Source: Natroniella sp046097105 (GTDB lineage: Bacteria > Bacillota > Halanaerobiia > Halobacteroidales > Halobacteroidaceae). Taken from it: a stretch of DNA of 64,000 nt. Below the pieces are notes generated by a model. It was not told the origin of the DNA. It worked only from the letters and a program-made list of their open reading frames with translations, and did no database searches. The DNA is taken from the NCBI RefSeq assembly GCF_046097105.1, contig NZ_CP175562.1, positions 1,860,001 to 1,924,000 of the forward strand, in the 5' to 3' direction. Shown piece after piece: positions 27,176-35,989 of this stretch (positions are counted from its first letter, which is position 1; each line of letters starts with the position of its first letter). The translations under genes and the position numbers were made by a program.

Positions 27176-28321
27176 TCAATCTAAATCAGGAAATGTTCGC
27201 GTTACATATGTTCGACGTATCTTAGCATCTACAGTTACTTCTGCCTCTAATACAGAAAATTTATCTTCCCAATCATCTTCTATCTTTCTCCACTCCTCAG
27301 GATACTTACGATAGATCTCATCAGCAAAACCAAAGATATCAGCTTCAAATTCTTGCTGGGCCAACTCTATAATATTTTCCATCTCATTCTCTATATTTCT
27401 TGCCAACTTCTCTTCAAGTAAGAACCATCTATCTAATCTAGTCAAATCGGCTGGAGTATGCTGTTCAGCTAAAACCCCTTCTGTCTCAACCTCAACTTCC
27501 ATTATCAATCTTCCATCCCTAAAGACTGGTTCTATACTTGATTCAGCCCGCATAATCTCAATGCTTAACTTCTGGTCATCTTCCCATGCTAAAACCATAA
27601 CTGTACTCCCGATTCCATCTACAACCCAATTATACCCTCGCGTCTCTCGTTTATCTAAAAAGCCTTCTAATCGATCCTTTTTAAAGACTGCTGCTCCTTC
27701 TACATGTAGCTGTTCACCATTCATTAATTCTACAACCCCTACTACTGGAGCACCTGCCCTACTATTATATTGTTCCAAAAAATCAAATAAATCAACATCA
27801 ACAATCCCCCCCAGTGTCTCCTGTTCTTTTAACATATCAACAATCGCCATCGAAGGAATCCGCTCTAGCTCATGCCTTGCTCCAACAATATCTTTAGCAA
27901 CCCCTCTAGTAATTATCACTCTCTGCCCTAATCTCAACTCATGATCCCTAATAAAGAGTTCAAGTAGAGATAACATCCCCGCTCTAGCTACTTCCTCACC
28001 CACCACAATCACATTATTATACTGCCAGAATAGCAGTCGCCCTGCTTGCCTGACAAAATTTCGAATCGCATCAAAGATTGTCTCCCCTTGACTACTGATA
28101 ATCCAGATTGGATCTGCATCAGGGGCAGGTTCTCCAGCGGCAGGAACCCCGATCTCATGTGGTTTCAACAGTTGGGTCGTTACTTCTATCAGGTCATTAG
28201 GTGCCAAATCTATAGCAGTTCCTACTACAAAGGTACGATCCTTCATCTCAGTATAGTTCCAACAACCAACTAAAAAGATTACCAAACTAAGCAAGGTTAA
28301 AATTAAAGCTTTTTTCTTCAT
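27176..28321 (-). CDS. Ger(x)C family germination lipoprotein
   Basis: 381 residues with a lipoprotein signal peptide (hydrophobic residues 5-19, lipobox LVGC, modified Cys20). The mature part begins WNYTEMKDR, typical of GerAC/GerKC, and the domain includes VVGTAIDLAP. It forms the extracytoplasmic subunit of the germinant receptor. It starts 3 bp after the gerA stop; AAAGGA lies about 14 nt before the ATG. Confidence 0.95.
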   Translation of the reverse strand: MKKKALILTLLSLVIFLVGCWNYTEMKDRTFVVGTAIDLAPNDLIEVTTQLLKPHEIGVPAAGEPAPDADPIWIISSQGETIFDAIRNFVRQAGRLLFWQYNNVIVVGEEVARAGMLSLLELFIRDHELRLGQRVIITRGVAKDIVGARHELERIPSMAIVDMLKEQETLGGIVDVDLFDFLEQYNSRAGAPVVGVVELMNGEQLHVEGAAVFKKDRLEGFLDKRETRGYNWVVDGIGSTVMVLAWEDDQKLSIEIMRAESSIEPVFRDGRLIMEVEVETEGVLAEQHTPADLTRLDRWFLLEEKLARNIENEMENIIELAQQEFEADIFGFADEIYRKYPEEWRKIEDDWEDKFSVLEAEVTVDAKIRRTYVTRTFPDLD

Positions 28322-28324
28322 CTT

Positions 28325-29920
28325 TTAAGAGTCATTCCTTTCCAACTCATCCCGATAAGGACTAGGCCTTTGCCTTAGGTTAGCTCTTTTTCGATTATCT
28401 TTGCTCAACAGCCCAGGTCTGTTAACCATTAACCACCATGGAACCCTGATAAAGACATCCTTTAAGCTTTTAATATCTAGAGGAGCTAATGGATATAGAT
28501 AAGGCACTCCAAAAGAACGTAAGGAAGATAAATGGATTACTAACCCAATAATAAATGTTAAGACTCCTGGTAAGCCCATTGCACTTGCAAATAAGATCGC
28601 AACCAATCTCAACAGAGTAACCGCATCGGTCAATGGAGGAACGATAAAGCTAGAAATAGCAGTTAAAGCGGTTACAATCACAACTGGAGCCCCTACCAAA
28701 CCAGCATTGATAGCTGCATCACCTAAGATCAGTGCTCCTACAATACTGATTGCCTGCCCTACAGCCCGCGGCATTCGCACCCCTGCCTCTCGTAAGATCT
28801 CAAATAAAAATCCCATCAATATTACCTCTACTGCCTTAGGAAAAGGAACCCCTTCTGAGGCAATGGCTACAGAAATAGCCAATTCGGTTGGTAACAACTC
28901 AGGATGAAAGCTAACGACAGCAATATATATTGCTGGCAATAAGAGTGCAAGTACAAAAGCAGCATATCTAATAATTCTAATTACTGAAACTAAATAAGGA
29001 GCTGAATAATAATCTTCTGCTGTCATCAAACTCTCGACAAAGATATGGGGTACTGTCAATACTGTTGGCGTTCCATTGACAAAGATTGCAATTCTACCTT
29101 CTAAGAGCTTACCTGCTACTATATCAGGCTTTTCACTATTAGCCACCGTAGAAAAGACTGACAGTGGATGATCTACAATAAACTCTTCTATATAACCTGA
29201 CTCTAAGATAGCATCAATTTCTATCCTACTAACTCTACTCCTTACCTCATCTACAATCTTCTCATTAGCAATTCCCTTTATATAAGCTAAACAGACATTT
29301 GTCTTGGTCTGCTGACCTAATGTAATCTGTTCTAACTTTAAATTAGAATTATTCAGCTTCCGCCTTAATAATGATGTATTTACAGATAGAGTTTCAACAA
29401 AGCTCTCTTTAGGCCCTCTGATTGTAGTCTCTACTTCTGGCTTCTCCACTGCTCTACTCTCAAAAGCAACACTATCAATCAAGATTGCTCTTTGCTCTCC
29501 AGCCAAAAATAAAGCAGCCTTACCACCTGTCACCCCTTCAACCACCTCTTCTATCGTAAATGCTTCGCCTATATTAGGAGTAGAAATGATTGATTTGGTT
29601 ATCTTTTTTAAATCAATTGCTTTTTCTGTACTATTCATCAATGGTTTTAAAATATTCTCACTCATAATCTTCTCTTCAGTCAATCCATCAATAAAGACTA
29701 AAAAAGCATCTTTAAGGTTATATTTAGTGACTGAAAATTCTCTAATACAGATATCATAATTATCAGCAAAGACATCTTCAATTAAGGTTTGATTCTGCTT
29801 TAATCTCTTTACTATCTTCTTCCCCTCTACCATCTCAGTAGGGAGTTGATCTTGATCTTTTTCTTGTTTACTCTTTAATAATAGCCAAAGCTTAATTTTA
29901 TCTAGCAGTTTTTGAAACAC
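28325..29920 (-). CDS. Spore germination protein GerA family, receptor subunit A
   Basis: 531 residues: a cytoplasmic N-terminal domain (about 1-300), then several membrane helices (about 315-470) and a short C-terminal tail with WWLMVNRPGLL. The EGRIAIFVNGTPTVLTVPHIF segment (partly quoted) and PFPKAVEVILMGFLFEILREAG-type segment are typical of GerAA. The start is GTG with GGAGG 7 nt upstream. It is the first gene of the germination operon, which shows that the organism forms or formed endospores. Confidence 0.95.
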   Translation of the reverse strand: MFQKLLDKIKLWLLLKSKQEKDQDQLPTEMVEGKKIVKRLKQNQTLIEDVFADNYDICIREFSVTKYNLKDAFLVFIDGLTEEKIMSENILKPLMNSTEKAIDLKKITKSIISTPNIGEAFTIEEVVEGVTGGKAALFLAGEQRAILIDSVAFESRAVEKPEVETTIRGPKESFVETLSVNTSLLRRKLNNSNLKLEQITLGQQTKTNVCLAYIKGIANEKIVDEVRSRVSRIEIDAILESGYIEEFIVDHPLSVFSTVANSEKPDIVAGKLLEGRIAIFVNGTPTVLTVPHIFVESLMTAEDYYSAPYLVSVIRIIRYAAFVLALLLPAIYIAVVSFHPELLPTELAISVAIASEGVPFPKAVEVILMGFLFEILREAGVRMPRAVGQAISIVGALILGDAAINAGLVGAPVVIVTALTAISSFIVPPLTDAVTLLRLVAILFASAMGLPGVLTFIIGLVIHLSSLRSFGVPYLYPLAPLDIKSLKDVFIRVPWWLMVNRPGLLSKDNRKRANLRQRPSPYRDELERNDS

Positions 29921-30173
29921 TATGTAACCTCCAAGTAAAAAGACCTATGTCTTTTTTAGTCTAAGTTTAAGCAATCTAAAACTTTTAATAAATCAATTCT
30001 TTAGTATTTTTACCCACCAAATCAAATATTATTCTCTCCACCTAAAAACAAAATGACCTACGATCATAGTCTAAGGATAAGTTTAAGGTTAAGTCTGAGT
30101 CTAAGTAACCCATTTAAAAAACTTAAAGCTAAAAAATCAGCCACAATCCTTTAAAAAATATAATTTTCTCAAT
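29921..30173. other. Intergenic region before gerA with hexamer arrays
   Basis: Together with 30174-30289 this is a 369-bp gap. TAAGTT-type units are at 29957-29973 and in a longer run at 30068-30109 (TCTAAG, GATAAG, TTTAAG, GTTAAG, TCTGAG, TCTAAG). The complementary run lies at 30251-30298, on the far side of the folate operon terminator. No gene and no clear promoter for gerA were seen. Confidence 0.65.
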
Positions 30174-30218
30174 CATAAAAAAAGGGCCAACATCTTTAGC
30201 AAAAAGATGTTGGCCCTT
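30174..30218 (-). terminator. Terminator of the folate operon
   Basis: A strong hairpin (arms 30182-30196 and 30204-30218, AAGGGCCAACATCTT with its complement) is followed on the minus strand by seven T. It ends the pabA-to-folK transcript. The arms contain both orientations of the GGGCCAAC octamer. Confidence 0.92.
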
Positions 30219-30250
30219 CCTCTGTTTTATTATTTTGCTTTTACTGTTTT

Positions 30251-30298
30251 TACTTAAACTTAAACTCAACCTCAATCTTAAGCTTAACCTTAACCTAA
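30251..30298. repeat. TAAGTT-type hexamer array overlapping the folK stop
   Basis: Eight hexamers in register (ACTTAA, ACTTAA, ACTCAA, CCTCAA, TCTTAA, GCTTAA, CCTTAA, CCTAAT) run into the folK stop codon at 30290. It is complementary to the array at 30068-30109. Confidence 0.7.
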
Positions 30299-30775
30299 TT
30301 CACCATATTCTTTTATTCCTTGCTCATCAAGTAATTCAATCCACTCTAGCAGACTCCTACCCTTAATAACTAACTTTTTGTCTAACTCTGCTAATGGCTT
30401 CAAAACAAAAACCCGTTCTTGAATTCTAGGATGGGGAACGGTCAACTTCTGATCACTCAAAGCCAAGTCACCATATAATAAGATATCAACATCAATACTC
30501 CTTGGCCCCCACCTAATCTTCCGTTCTCTATCTAAATCCTTTTCTACCCCTTGACACTCTGCTAACAATTGATAAGGGGCCAACTCAGTCTTAACTTCCA
30601 AGCAAAGATTTAAAAATTTATCCTGCTCAGTATAGCCCCACGGCTCAGTTTCATAAACCTTAGAAACCTTGATCAATTCTGTCTTAGGAAAATTAGAGAT
30701 CAACTCTACTGCTTCTTTCAAATTCTTTTCTTTATCTCCCAAATTTGTTCCTAATCCTAAATAAACTGACTCCAT
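30290..30775 (-). CDS. folK: 2-amino-4-hydroxy-6-hydroxymethyldihydropteridine pyrophosphokinase
   Basis: Transfers pyrophosphate from ATP to 6-hydroxymethyl-dihydropterin before condensation with pABA. The family motifs GLGTNLGDKE (N-terminus), EPWGYTEQDKFLNLC and RWGPRSIDVDILLYG are present, followed by HPRIQERVFVLKPLAEL. 161 residues, normal. It is the last gene of the folate operon, 1 bp after folB; its end runs into a hexamer array. Confidence 0.97.
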   Translation of the reverse strand: MESVYLGLGTNLGDKEKNLKEAVELISNFPKTELIKVSKVYETEPWGYTEQDKFLNLCLEVKTELAPYQLLAECQGVEKDLDRERKIRWGPRSIDVDILLYGDLALSDQKLTVPHPRIQERVFVLKPLAELDKKLVIKGRSLLEWIELLDEQGIKEYGELG

Positions 30776-30776
30776 C

Positions 30777-31145
30777 TTAACTACTCCCTCGACTTCTGGT
30801 GATCTCTACTCCAAAGTGATCGAATATAGCATCAACAGGTGCTTCAGGCTTCTTAATTCTAACCATCACTTCTTCAACCTTAGAAAAATCCTCTAAAATA
30901 CTACTGGCTATATCTTCGGCTACAGCTTCGATCAAATTATAAGTTTGAGCATAAAATACCTCTTTGATTACTTCATAGACTTCAGCATAGTTAATTGCAT
31001 CATCTAATTGATCACTTTGACCAGCTTTTCTTAAATCTGAATATAACTCCAAATCTATAAAGAACTTCTGGCCAATCTCATTCTCTGCACTCAATGCTCC
31101 ATGATAACCATAAAAAGCTAAATTATTCAAGATTACTTTATCCAT
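30777..31145 (-). CDS. folB: Dihydroneopterin aldolase
   Basis: Converts 7,8-dihydroneopterin to 6-hydroxymethyl-dihydropterin and glycolaldehyde. Seen are FYGYHGALSAENEIGQKF near the N-terminus (the Tyr and Glu of the active site), YAEVYEVIKEV, and VRIKKPEAPVDAIFDHFGVEI near the end (partly quoted), with the catalytic Lys. 122 residues, normal. It lies 9 bp after folP. Confidence 0.96.
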   Translation of the reverse strand: MDKVILNNLAFYGYHGALSAENEIGQKFFIDLELYSDLRKAGQSDQLDDAINYAEVYEVIKEVFYAQTYNLIEAVAEDIASSILEDFSKVEEVMVRIKKPEAPVDAIFDHFGVEITRSRGSS

Positions 31146-31154
31146 TATTCATCC

Positions 31155-31946
31155 CTACTTTCTAAAGATAGCATCAGTTACTTGAGCAGCCCTTAAATTC
31201 TCCTTAATATCATGAACCCTAACGATATCTACACCATGCATAATGCCCATTACAGTTGTAGCTACCGTTCCTTCAACCCGCTCTTTTGGAGGTAAATCTA
31301 ATATTTCACCTAACATTGACTTTCTAGAAGTACCTAGCAATAAAGGATGTCCTAACCCCTTTAATTCTGATAACCTTCTCACAATTTCCATACTTTCTTC
31401 AGCACTAATCCCAAAACCAATTCCCGGATCTAAGATAATATTTTTCTCTTTAACCCCTGCACCTTTAGCAAGATCAATACTCTTTCGTAGAAAATTCTTA
31501 ATTGAACCAATAATATCTCCTCTATCATTACAAAAGCGACCATTATACATTGCTACAACTGGCACATCATACTCTGCAATTACCTGAGCCATATCTTCAT
31601 CCCATTGTAACCCCCGCACATCATTAATAATATCTACTCCTAGCCCTAAAACCTCTTTAGCTACTTCTGCTTTATATGTATCAACAGAGATAGGAACACC
31701 AATTTCAGCTACAAGTTTATTTAATACAGGAGTCAACCTTCTTAACTCTTCTGCAGCACTTACCTTCTCCGATCCTGGGCGAGTCGATTCTGCTCCGATA
31801 TCAATAATATCTGCACCTTGAGCTACCATCTTTTTGGCCCGTTCTACTGCTTCATCCTTCTGGAAGTATTCTCCTCCATCTGAAAAGCTATCAGGAGTTA
31901 AATTTAAGATTCCCATGATATATGTTTTAGAACCAAAATCAAACAT
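31155..31946 (-). CDS. folP: Dihydropteroate synthase
   Basis: Condenses 6-hydroxymethyl-dihydropterin pyrophosphate with p-aminobenzoate; the sulfonamide target. Signature 1 ILNLTPDSFSDGG (14-26), signature 2 DIIDIGAESTRPG (about 47-59), SVDTYKAEVA, DVRGLQ, LDPGIGFG and GTSRKS are all intact. 263 residues, normal. The gap of 277 bp before it (from folE) contains the dispersed repeat at 31965-32144. Confidence 0.98.
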   Translation of the reverse strand: MFDFGSKTYIMGILNLTPDSFSDGGEYFQKDEAVERAKKMVAQGADIIDIGAESTRPGSEKVSAAEELRRLTPVLNKLVAEIGVPISVDTYKAEVAKEVLGLGVDIINDVRGLQWDEDMAQVIAEYDVPVVAMYNGRFCNDRGDIIGSIKNFLRKSIDLAKGAGVKEKNIILDPGIGFGISAEESMEIVRRLSELKGLGHPLLLGTSRKSMLGEILDLPPKERVEGTVATTVMGIMHGVDIVRVHDIKENLRAAQVTDAIFRK

Positions 31947-31964
31947 ACTATCCCTCCACTATTT

Positions 31965-32144
31965 TGATATATTGTGTCACTTCGTGACACAGCCGTCAGC
32001 TATCAGCAAACGGTTTTGTTACGGAGAGTCTTTTTAAGACTCGTTGGATCAGTCGTGAACCAGTTCAAAACCTTTAAAACCAAAACCTAAAACCACTTAA
32101 CCCCTTAAAACCAAAAGCTTAAAGCTTGTTTTGAATTTGACTTT
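31965..32144 (+). repeat. Dispersed intergenic repeat, copy 2
   Basis: The 180-bp counterpart of 11724-11885. Inside it are a small palindrome (TTGTGTCACTTCGTGACACA), an imperfect AGAGTCTTTTTAAGACTCG hairpin, and the conserved end TTGTTTTGAATTTGACTTT. It sits inside the folate operon between folE and folP, so it is transcribed. After it comes CTGATAGATGAGGACTGACAG, another common intergenic word here. Confidence 0.75.
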
Positions 32145-32223
32145 ATAATTTTGCTTTTCCTACAGGTCAAAAAATTTGACCTTCCGTGATAAAGACCATC
32201 TGCTGATAGATGAGGACTGACAG

Positions 32224-32787
32224 CTATTTATTATTAATCAAAGACATTACTTCATTTCTAGCAGCAATATCCTCAGTAAATTTACCTCTAACTGCTGAAG
32301 TTATCGTCTTGGCCCCAGGCTTTTTAACTCCTCTCATTGTCATACACATATGTTCCGCCTCAATTACCAACACTACACCATACGGCTCTAAAACTTCCAT
32401 TATATTATCTGCCACTGTCTTGGTCATCCGCTCTTGCAGTTGGGGCCTTTGAGCTATTGTTTCTATAACCTTAACCAATCTTGAGAGTCCAGTTACCCTA
32501 CCATCTTTGGGGATATAAGCTACATGTGCCTTCCCAAAAAAAGGTATCAAATGATGTTCACAGATTGAATAAAAGTTTATATCCTTTAATAATACCAACT
32601 CCTCATAACCTTCATCTTCAAAATGAAGCTCGAGCATCTCTTTAGAATCTTTATTGACCCCAGAAAAAATCTCTCCATACATCTTTGCTACCCGCTCTGG
32701 AGTATTCCTCAGCCCCTCCCGTTCAGGATCTTCACCTATCGCCTCTAAAATATCTCTAACAGCATTCTCTATCTTCTTAGTATCCAC
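32224..32787 (-). CDS. folE: GTP cyclohydrolase I
   Basis: Opens GTP to 7,8-dihydroneopterin triphosphate, the entry step of folate synthesis. Zinc ligands are in SICEHHLIPF (about residues 72-81) and a later Cys in AEHMCMTMRGV. EDPEREGLRNTPERVAKMY is the usual N-terminal helix. About 187 residues. GTG at 32787 is preferred (GGGG 8 nt upstream); GTG at 32796 overlaps that site. Confidence 0.97.
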   Translation of the reverse strand: MDTKKIENAVRDILEAIGEDPEREGLRNTPERVAKMYGEIFSGVNKDSKEMLELHFEDEGYEELVLLKDINFYSICEHHLIPFFGKAHVAYIPKDGRVTGLSRLVKVIETIAQRPQLQERMTKTVADNIMEVLEPYGVVLVIEAEHMCMTMRGVKKPGAKTITSAVRGKFTEDIAARNEVMSLINNK

Positions 32788-32832
32788 TTCACTCACCCCT
32801 TCTAAATTTTAAATTATATTGTCTAGTTCAAA

Positions 32833-33588
32833 TTAAAAACTATATGTCTTTTCCTTAAAACACTGATCAATTTGAGTAAATAATCGGTTATCGTCCTCAT
32901 ACGATACATCTCGAATCTCTCTAACCTTAATCAAATCTATCAAACTATTAGTAGCAAATACAGCCTGGAATTTATCCAATTCATCCAACTTAATCCTAGC
33001 TAACTCAAATTCAATTCCTAATTCCTTAACTAGCTCAATTACTTTACTTCTAATTATCCCTGGTAACAAACCCAAATCACTCCTAGGAGTTACTACTTTG
33101 TCTCCTTTAATAAAGAAGAGATTAGTCATCGAACCTTCTAGTACAAAATCATCTAAATTAACGAATAATGCTTCATCATATCCTTGCTTCAATGCTGCTC
33201 GTTTAGAATAGAGACTGGCAAAGTAATTGGTTGTTTTGTACTGATATAAAGTACTCTGCCCTCTCTTAAGTGGGGCCAACATCAATCTATAACCCCGCTG
33301 ATAATCATCTTTTTGATAAGGAATCTCACGCGTAGAAAAATTATACCCCTCATCACAGACTGTAATCCGCAATGCCTTATCTTCCATCCCTTCTACATAA
33401 TCCAATATCTCTTGCTCTAAATCTTGCTTACTAATCTCAAACGAAATTTCCAAATCAACAACTCCATCATACAGCCTATCTAAATGCTCTTCTAAAAATA
33501 TAACTCTACCATCAATCACCTTCATCGTTTCAAATAATCCCACACCGAACCTAGCCAGCTCACTGCTAAAGGAGAGCTTATCCTTCAT
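32833..33588 (-). CDS. pabC: Aminodeoxychorismate lyase (class IV aminotransferase fold)
   Basis: A PLP enzyme that releases pyruvate from 4-amino-4-deoxychorismate to give pABA. Fold type IV features are FGVGLFETMKVIDGRVIFLEEHLDRL (partly quoted) at the N-terminus, the PLP lysine in YKTTNYFAS, and LEGSMTNLFFIKGD. Branched-chain or D-amino acid transaminase is the alternative by sequence, but the position after pabB (11-bp overlap) and before folE makes PabC most likely. 251 residues. Confidence 0.9.
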   Translation of the reverse strand: MKDKLSFSSELARFGVGLFETMKVIDGRVIFLEEHLDRLYDGVVDLEISFEISKQDLEQEILDYVEGMEDKALRITVCDEGYNFSTREIPYQKDDYQRGYRLMLAPLKRGQSTLYQYKTTNYFASLYSKRAALKQGYDEALFVNLDDFVLEGSMTNLFFIKGDKVVTPRSDLGLLPGIIRSKVIELVKELGIEFELARIKLDELDKFQAVFATNSLIDLIKVREIRDVSYEDDNRLFTQIDQCFKEKTYSF

Positions 33589-34927
33589 AATATCCCCTCA
33601 CAGCAGCCATTATCGACTTAGCTTTATCAAGTGTTTCATCATATTCCTCTTTTGGATTAGAATCCCAAGTTATTCCACCACCAACTTGGAAATAGATATC
33701 ATCAGCCTTCTTAACAATAGTTCTAATTGCTATATTTAAATCGAGATTACCATCAAATCCAAAATAACCTATCGAACCTGTATAAACATTTCTTTGTGTT
33801 GGTTCTAACTCATCTATAATCTCCATTGATCTAATCTTAGGTGCACCCGTAATCGAACCGCCTGGAAAGGTTGCTTCAATCAGATCAATTAAATCATTCT
33901 CTTCTTTCAACTCTCCTTCTACTGTAGCTACTAAATGATGTACATTAGCATACTCTTCTAACTCAAACAGCTCAGGAACTTTAACCGTTCCTGTCTTAGA
34001 AACCCTCCCTAGATCATTTCTTTCTAAATCAACGATCATTAATAACTCAGCCCGATCCTTTTCACTATTATATAACTCTTCTTTAAGTCTCAAATCTTCC
34101 TCAGGAGTCTCACCACGAGGCCTAGTCCCTTTAATCGGTCTTGTTTCCACTACCCGATCTTCAACCTTAATAAATCGCTCAGGCGAATTAGAAAGAATAT
34201 CTACCTCAGCAAAATTTAAAAAAGATCCAAATGGGGCTGGACTGATCCTTCTTAAATCTCGATATAATTCATAACTTGACATCTCCACTTGACCTCTAAA
34301 TCTCTGCGTCAAATTGGCTTGGTAGATATCACCAGCCATAATATAGTCCCTAACTTGTTCAATTGCTTCTAAATAATCATCTCTTGCAAAGTTAGACTCT
34401 ATTTTAACCTCAGGGTAATCCGACTGTTGATAACAAATAGCTGGTATTCCTTCTTGCTCCCCTACTTCAATTCGCCTCAGCACCTCTGTCATTAATTTCT
34501 CTTCTTTGGCTGGATCAAGATCTGGGGTAGCTAGGTAAGTCTTATCCTCTAAATGATCAACAACTATTACCCAATCATATAATCCAAAGTAGAGATCAGG
34601 TATCTTGACATCATCTAACGCTGTCCGTGGCAAACTCTCTATATAATGGCATAGATCGTAGGATAAATAACCTACTGCTCCTCCAACAAATGGAAGATGA
34701 GTCTCATTTTTAACTTCATAGTTAGCTAGTTCCTCTCTTAATTCGTCTAATGGGTTTAAATCGCTATCCTTATACTTTAAGATCTTAAATGGATTAGCAC
34801 TTATAAAAGAATATCTCCCTAATCTATTTTCATGTAATGAACTATCAAGAATAAAACTATGGTCATCATTTTTAAATAATGTATATAATTCGAATACATC
34901 TAGGTCTGTCCTAACTTCTGTGATCAT
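33578..34927 (-). CDS. pabB: Aminodeoxychorismate synthase component I
   Basis: Converts chorismate to aminodeoxychorismate with ammonia from PabA. The C-terminal chorismate-binding domain has PIKGTRPRG, SEKDRAELLMIVDLERNDLGR (partly quoted), FPGGSITGAPK and the final GGGITWDSNPKEEYDET. Because PIKGT occurs and no anthranilate partner genes are near, PabB is favoured over TrpE. The start at 34927 (MITEVRTDL) has GGGG 9 nt upstream and overlaps pabA by 17 bp. About 449 residues. Confidence 0.93.
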   Translation of the reverse strand: MITEVRTDLDVFELYTLFKNDDHSFILDSSLHENRLGRYSFISANPFKILKYKDSDLNPLDELREELANYEVKNETHLPFVGGAVGYLSYDLCHYIESLPRTALDDVKIPDLYFGLYDWVIVVDHLEDKTYLATPDLDPAKEEKLMTEVLRRIEVGEQEGIPAICYQQSDYPEVKIESNFARDDYLEAIEQVRDYIMAGDIYQANLTQRFRGQVEMSSYELYRDLRRISPAPFGSFLNFAEVDILSNSPERFIKVEDRVVETRPIKGTRPRGETPEEDLRLKEELYNSEKDRAELLMIVDLERNDLGRVSKTGTVKVPELFELEEYANVHHLVATVEGELKEENDLIDLIEATFPGGSITGAPKIRSMEIIDELEPTQRNVYTGSIGYFGFDGNLDLNIAIRTIVKKADDIYFQVGGGITWDSNPKEEYDETLDKAKSIMAAVRGYYEG

Positions 34928-35507
34928 TGCTACTTGCCCCTTTTGCTTCAATAATAAAGTTCTTTAGTAAATTATGTCCCTGCTCTGTCAAAATTGCTTC
35001 AGGATGAAATTGAACTCCTTCTAACAGATAATCTCGATGTTTAATTCCCATAATCTCTCCTTGCTCAGTCTCGGCTGTAACCTCCAATTCTTCTGGTAAA
35101 CTATCCCTTTCTACAATCAGAGAGTGATACCTTGTTACCTTTAAAGGGTTGTTAAGACCTTTGAAGACACCTTTGTTTTGATGTTCAATAGCATGCACCT
35201 TACCATGAACAGGCTTCAATGCTTTAACTACCTTACCTCCAAAGACATAAGCAATAACTTGATGCCCTAAACAGATTCCTAAAATAGGTTTCTCCCCTTT
35301 AAAATGACTCACTACCTTTCTTGAAATTCCTGCTTCTAAGGGAGTACAAGGGCCAGGCGAAATAACTATCAACTCTGGATCTAACTCTTCTATCTCCTTA
35401 ATCGTAATCTTATCATTCCGTTTAACTACTAGCTTCTCTTCTAATTCTTGTAAATATTGGACTAAATTATACGTAAATGAGTCATAATTATCTATCATTA
35501 GAATCAA
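34911..35507 (-). CDS. pabA: Aminodeoxychorismate synthase component II (glutamine amidotransferase)
   Basis: Supplies ammonia from glutamine to PabB. A class I amidotransferase of 198 residues: IDNYDSFTYN at the N-terminus, nucleophile Cys in GICLGHQV (about residue 80), and the His-Glu pair in QFHPEAIL. The start is probably TTG at 35507 with AGGGGG 7 nt before it; an ATG three codons later is the alternative. It could also serve anthranilate synthase, as in Bacillus. It is the first gene of the folate operon. Confidence 0.94.
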   Translation of the reverse strand: MILMIDNYDSFTYNLVQYLQELEEKLVVKRNDKITIKEIEELDPELIVISPGPCTPLEAGISRKVVSHFKGEKPILGICLGHQVIAYVFGGKVVKALKPVHGKVHAIEHQNKGVFKGLNNPLKVTRYHSLIVERDSLPEELEVTAETEQGEIMGIKHRDYLLEGVQFHPEAILTEQGHNLLKNFIIEAKGASSNDHRS

Positions 35508-35989
35508 TGGGAGTCCCCCTATCCCGACTTATTTTCAACATATAAAATCATTATTATGTGTATAGACTTACTTTTTATTGATTTCTAATATCAGTAGAAA
35601 AATTATCTTTACAATAATTTTAAGTAAATATAGCAACTACAAAAAAGTTCTTTAAAACTACCTCGAGAGTCTTTAAACTTGCAAGTTTTTGACTCACACA
35701 GATACTTACACTATTTTTTAACATCACTTATTATATCAAACCAATCTCAGTTTGGCAATTTTTCTAAATATTCAGATATTAATGTTTGGAATTAATAATA
35801 GATATTATCAAGCTGGCTACCCATCTAATGCTCAAATAATCGAACAAGCAAATAAAAAATTATTCAGCTACATAAAAAACCCCATTTGATTGGGGTTAGA
35901 GAAGATCCAATTCAAAACCTTTCCTTATTGAAAATCCTAAATTATTGATCTATTGATATAGAGTGGCACTTTAAGTGCCACAATATTCC
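35508..35989. other. 482-bp intergenic region between the TRAP operon and pabA
   Basis: No gene. It holds a terminator (35870-35897), a 19-bp palindrome GTGGCACTTTAAGTGCCAC at 35963-35981 preceded by GATATAGA (related to the start of the dispersed repeat), and AT-rich sequence upstream of pabA without a promoter I can defend. Confidence 0.65.
35870..35897 (-). terminator. Terminator of the TRAP transporter operon
   Basis: AACCCC and GGGGTT arms around an ATTTGA-containing loop are followed on the minus strand by TTTTTTATG. It lies about 90 bp past the TRAP permease stop. Confidence 0.8.

Noticed and set aside
19723..30298. CRISPR array
   Set aside because: The hexamer arrays have no constant repeat with unique spacers and no cas genes are present.
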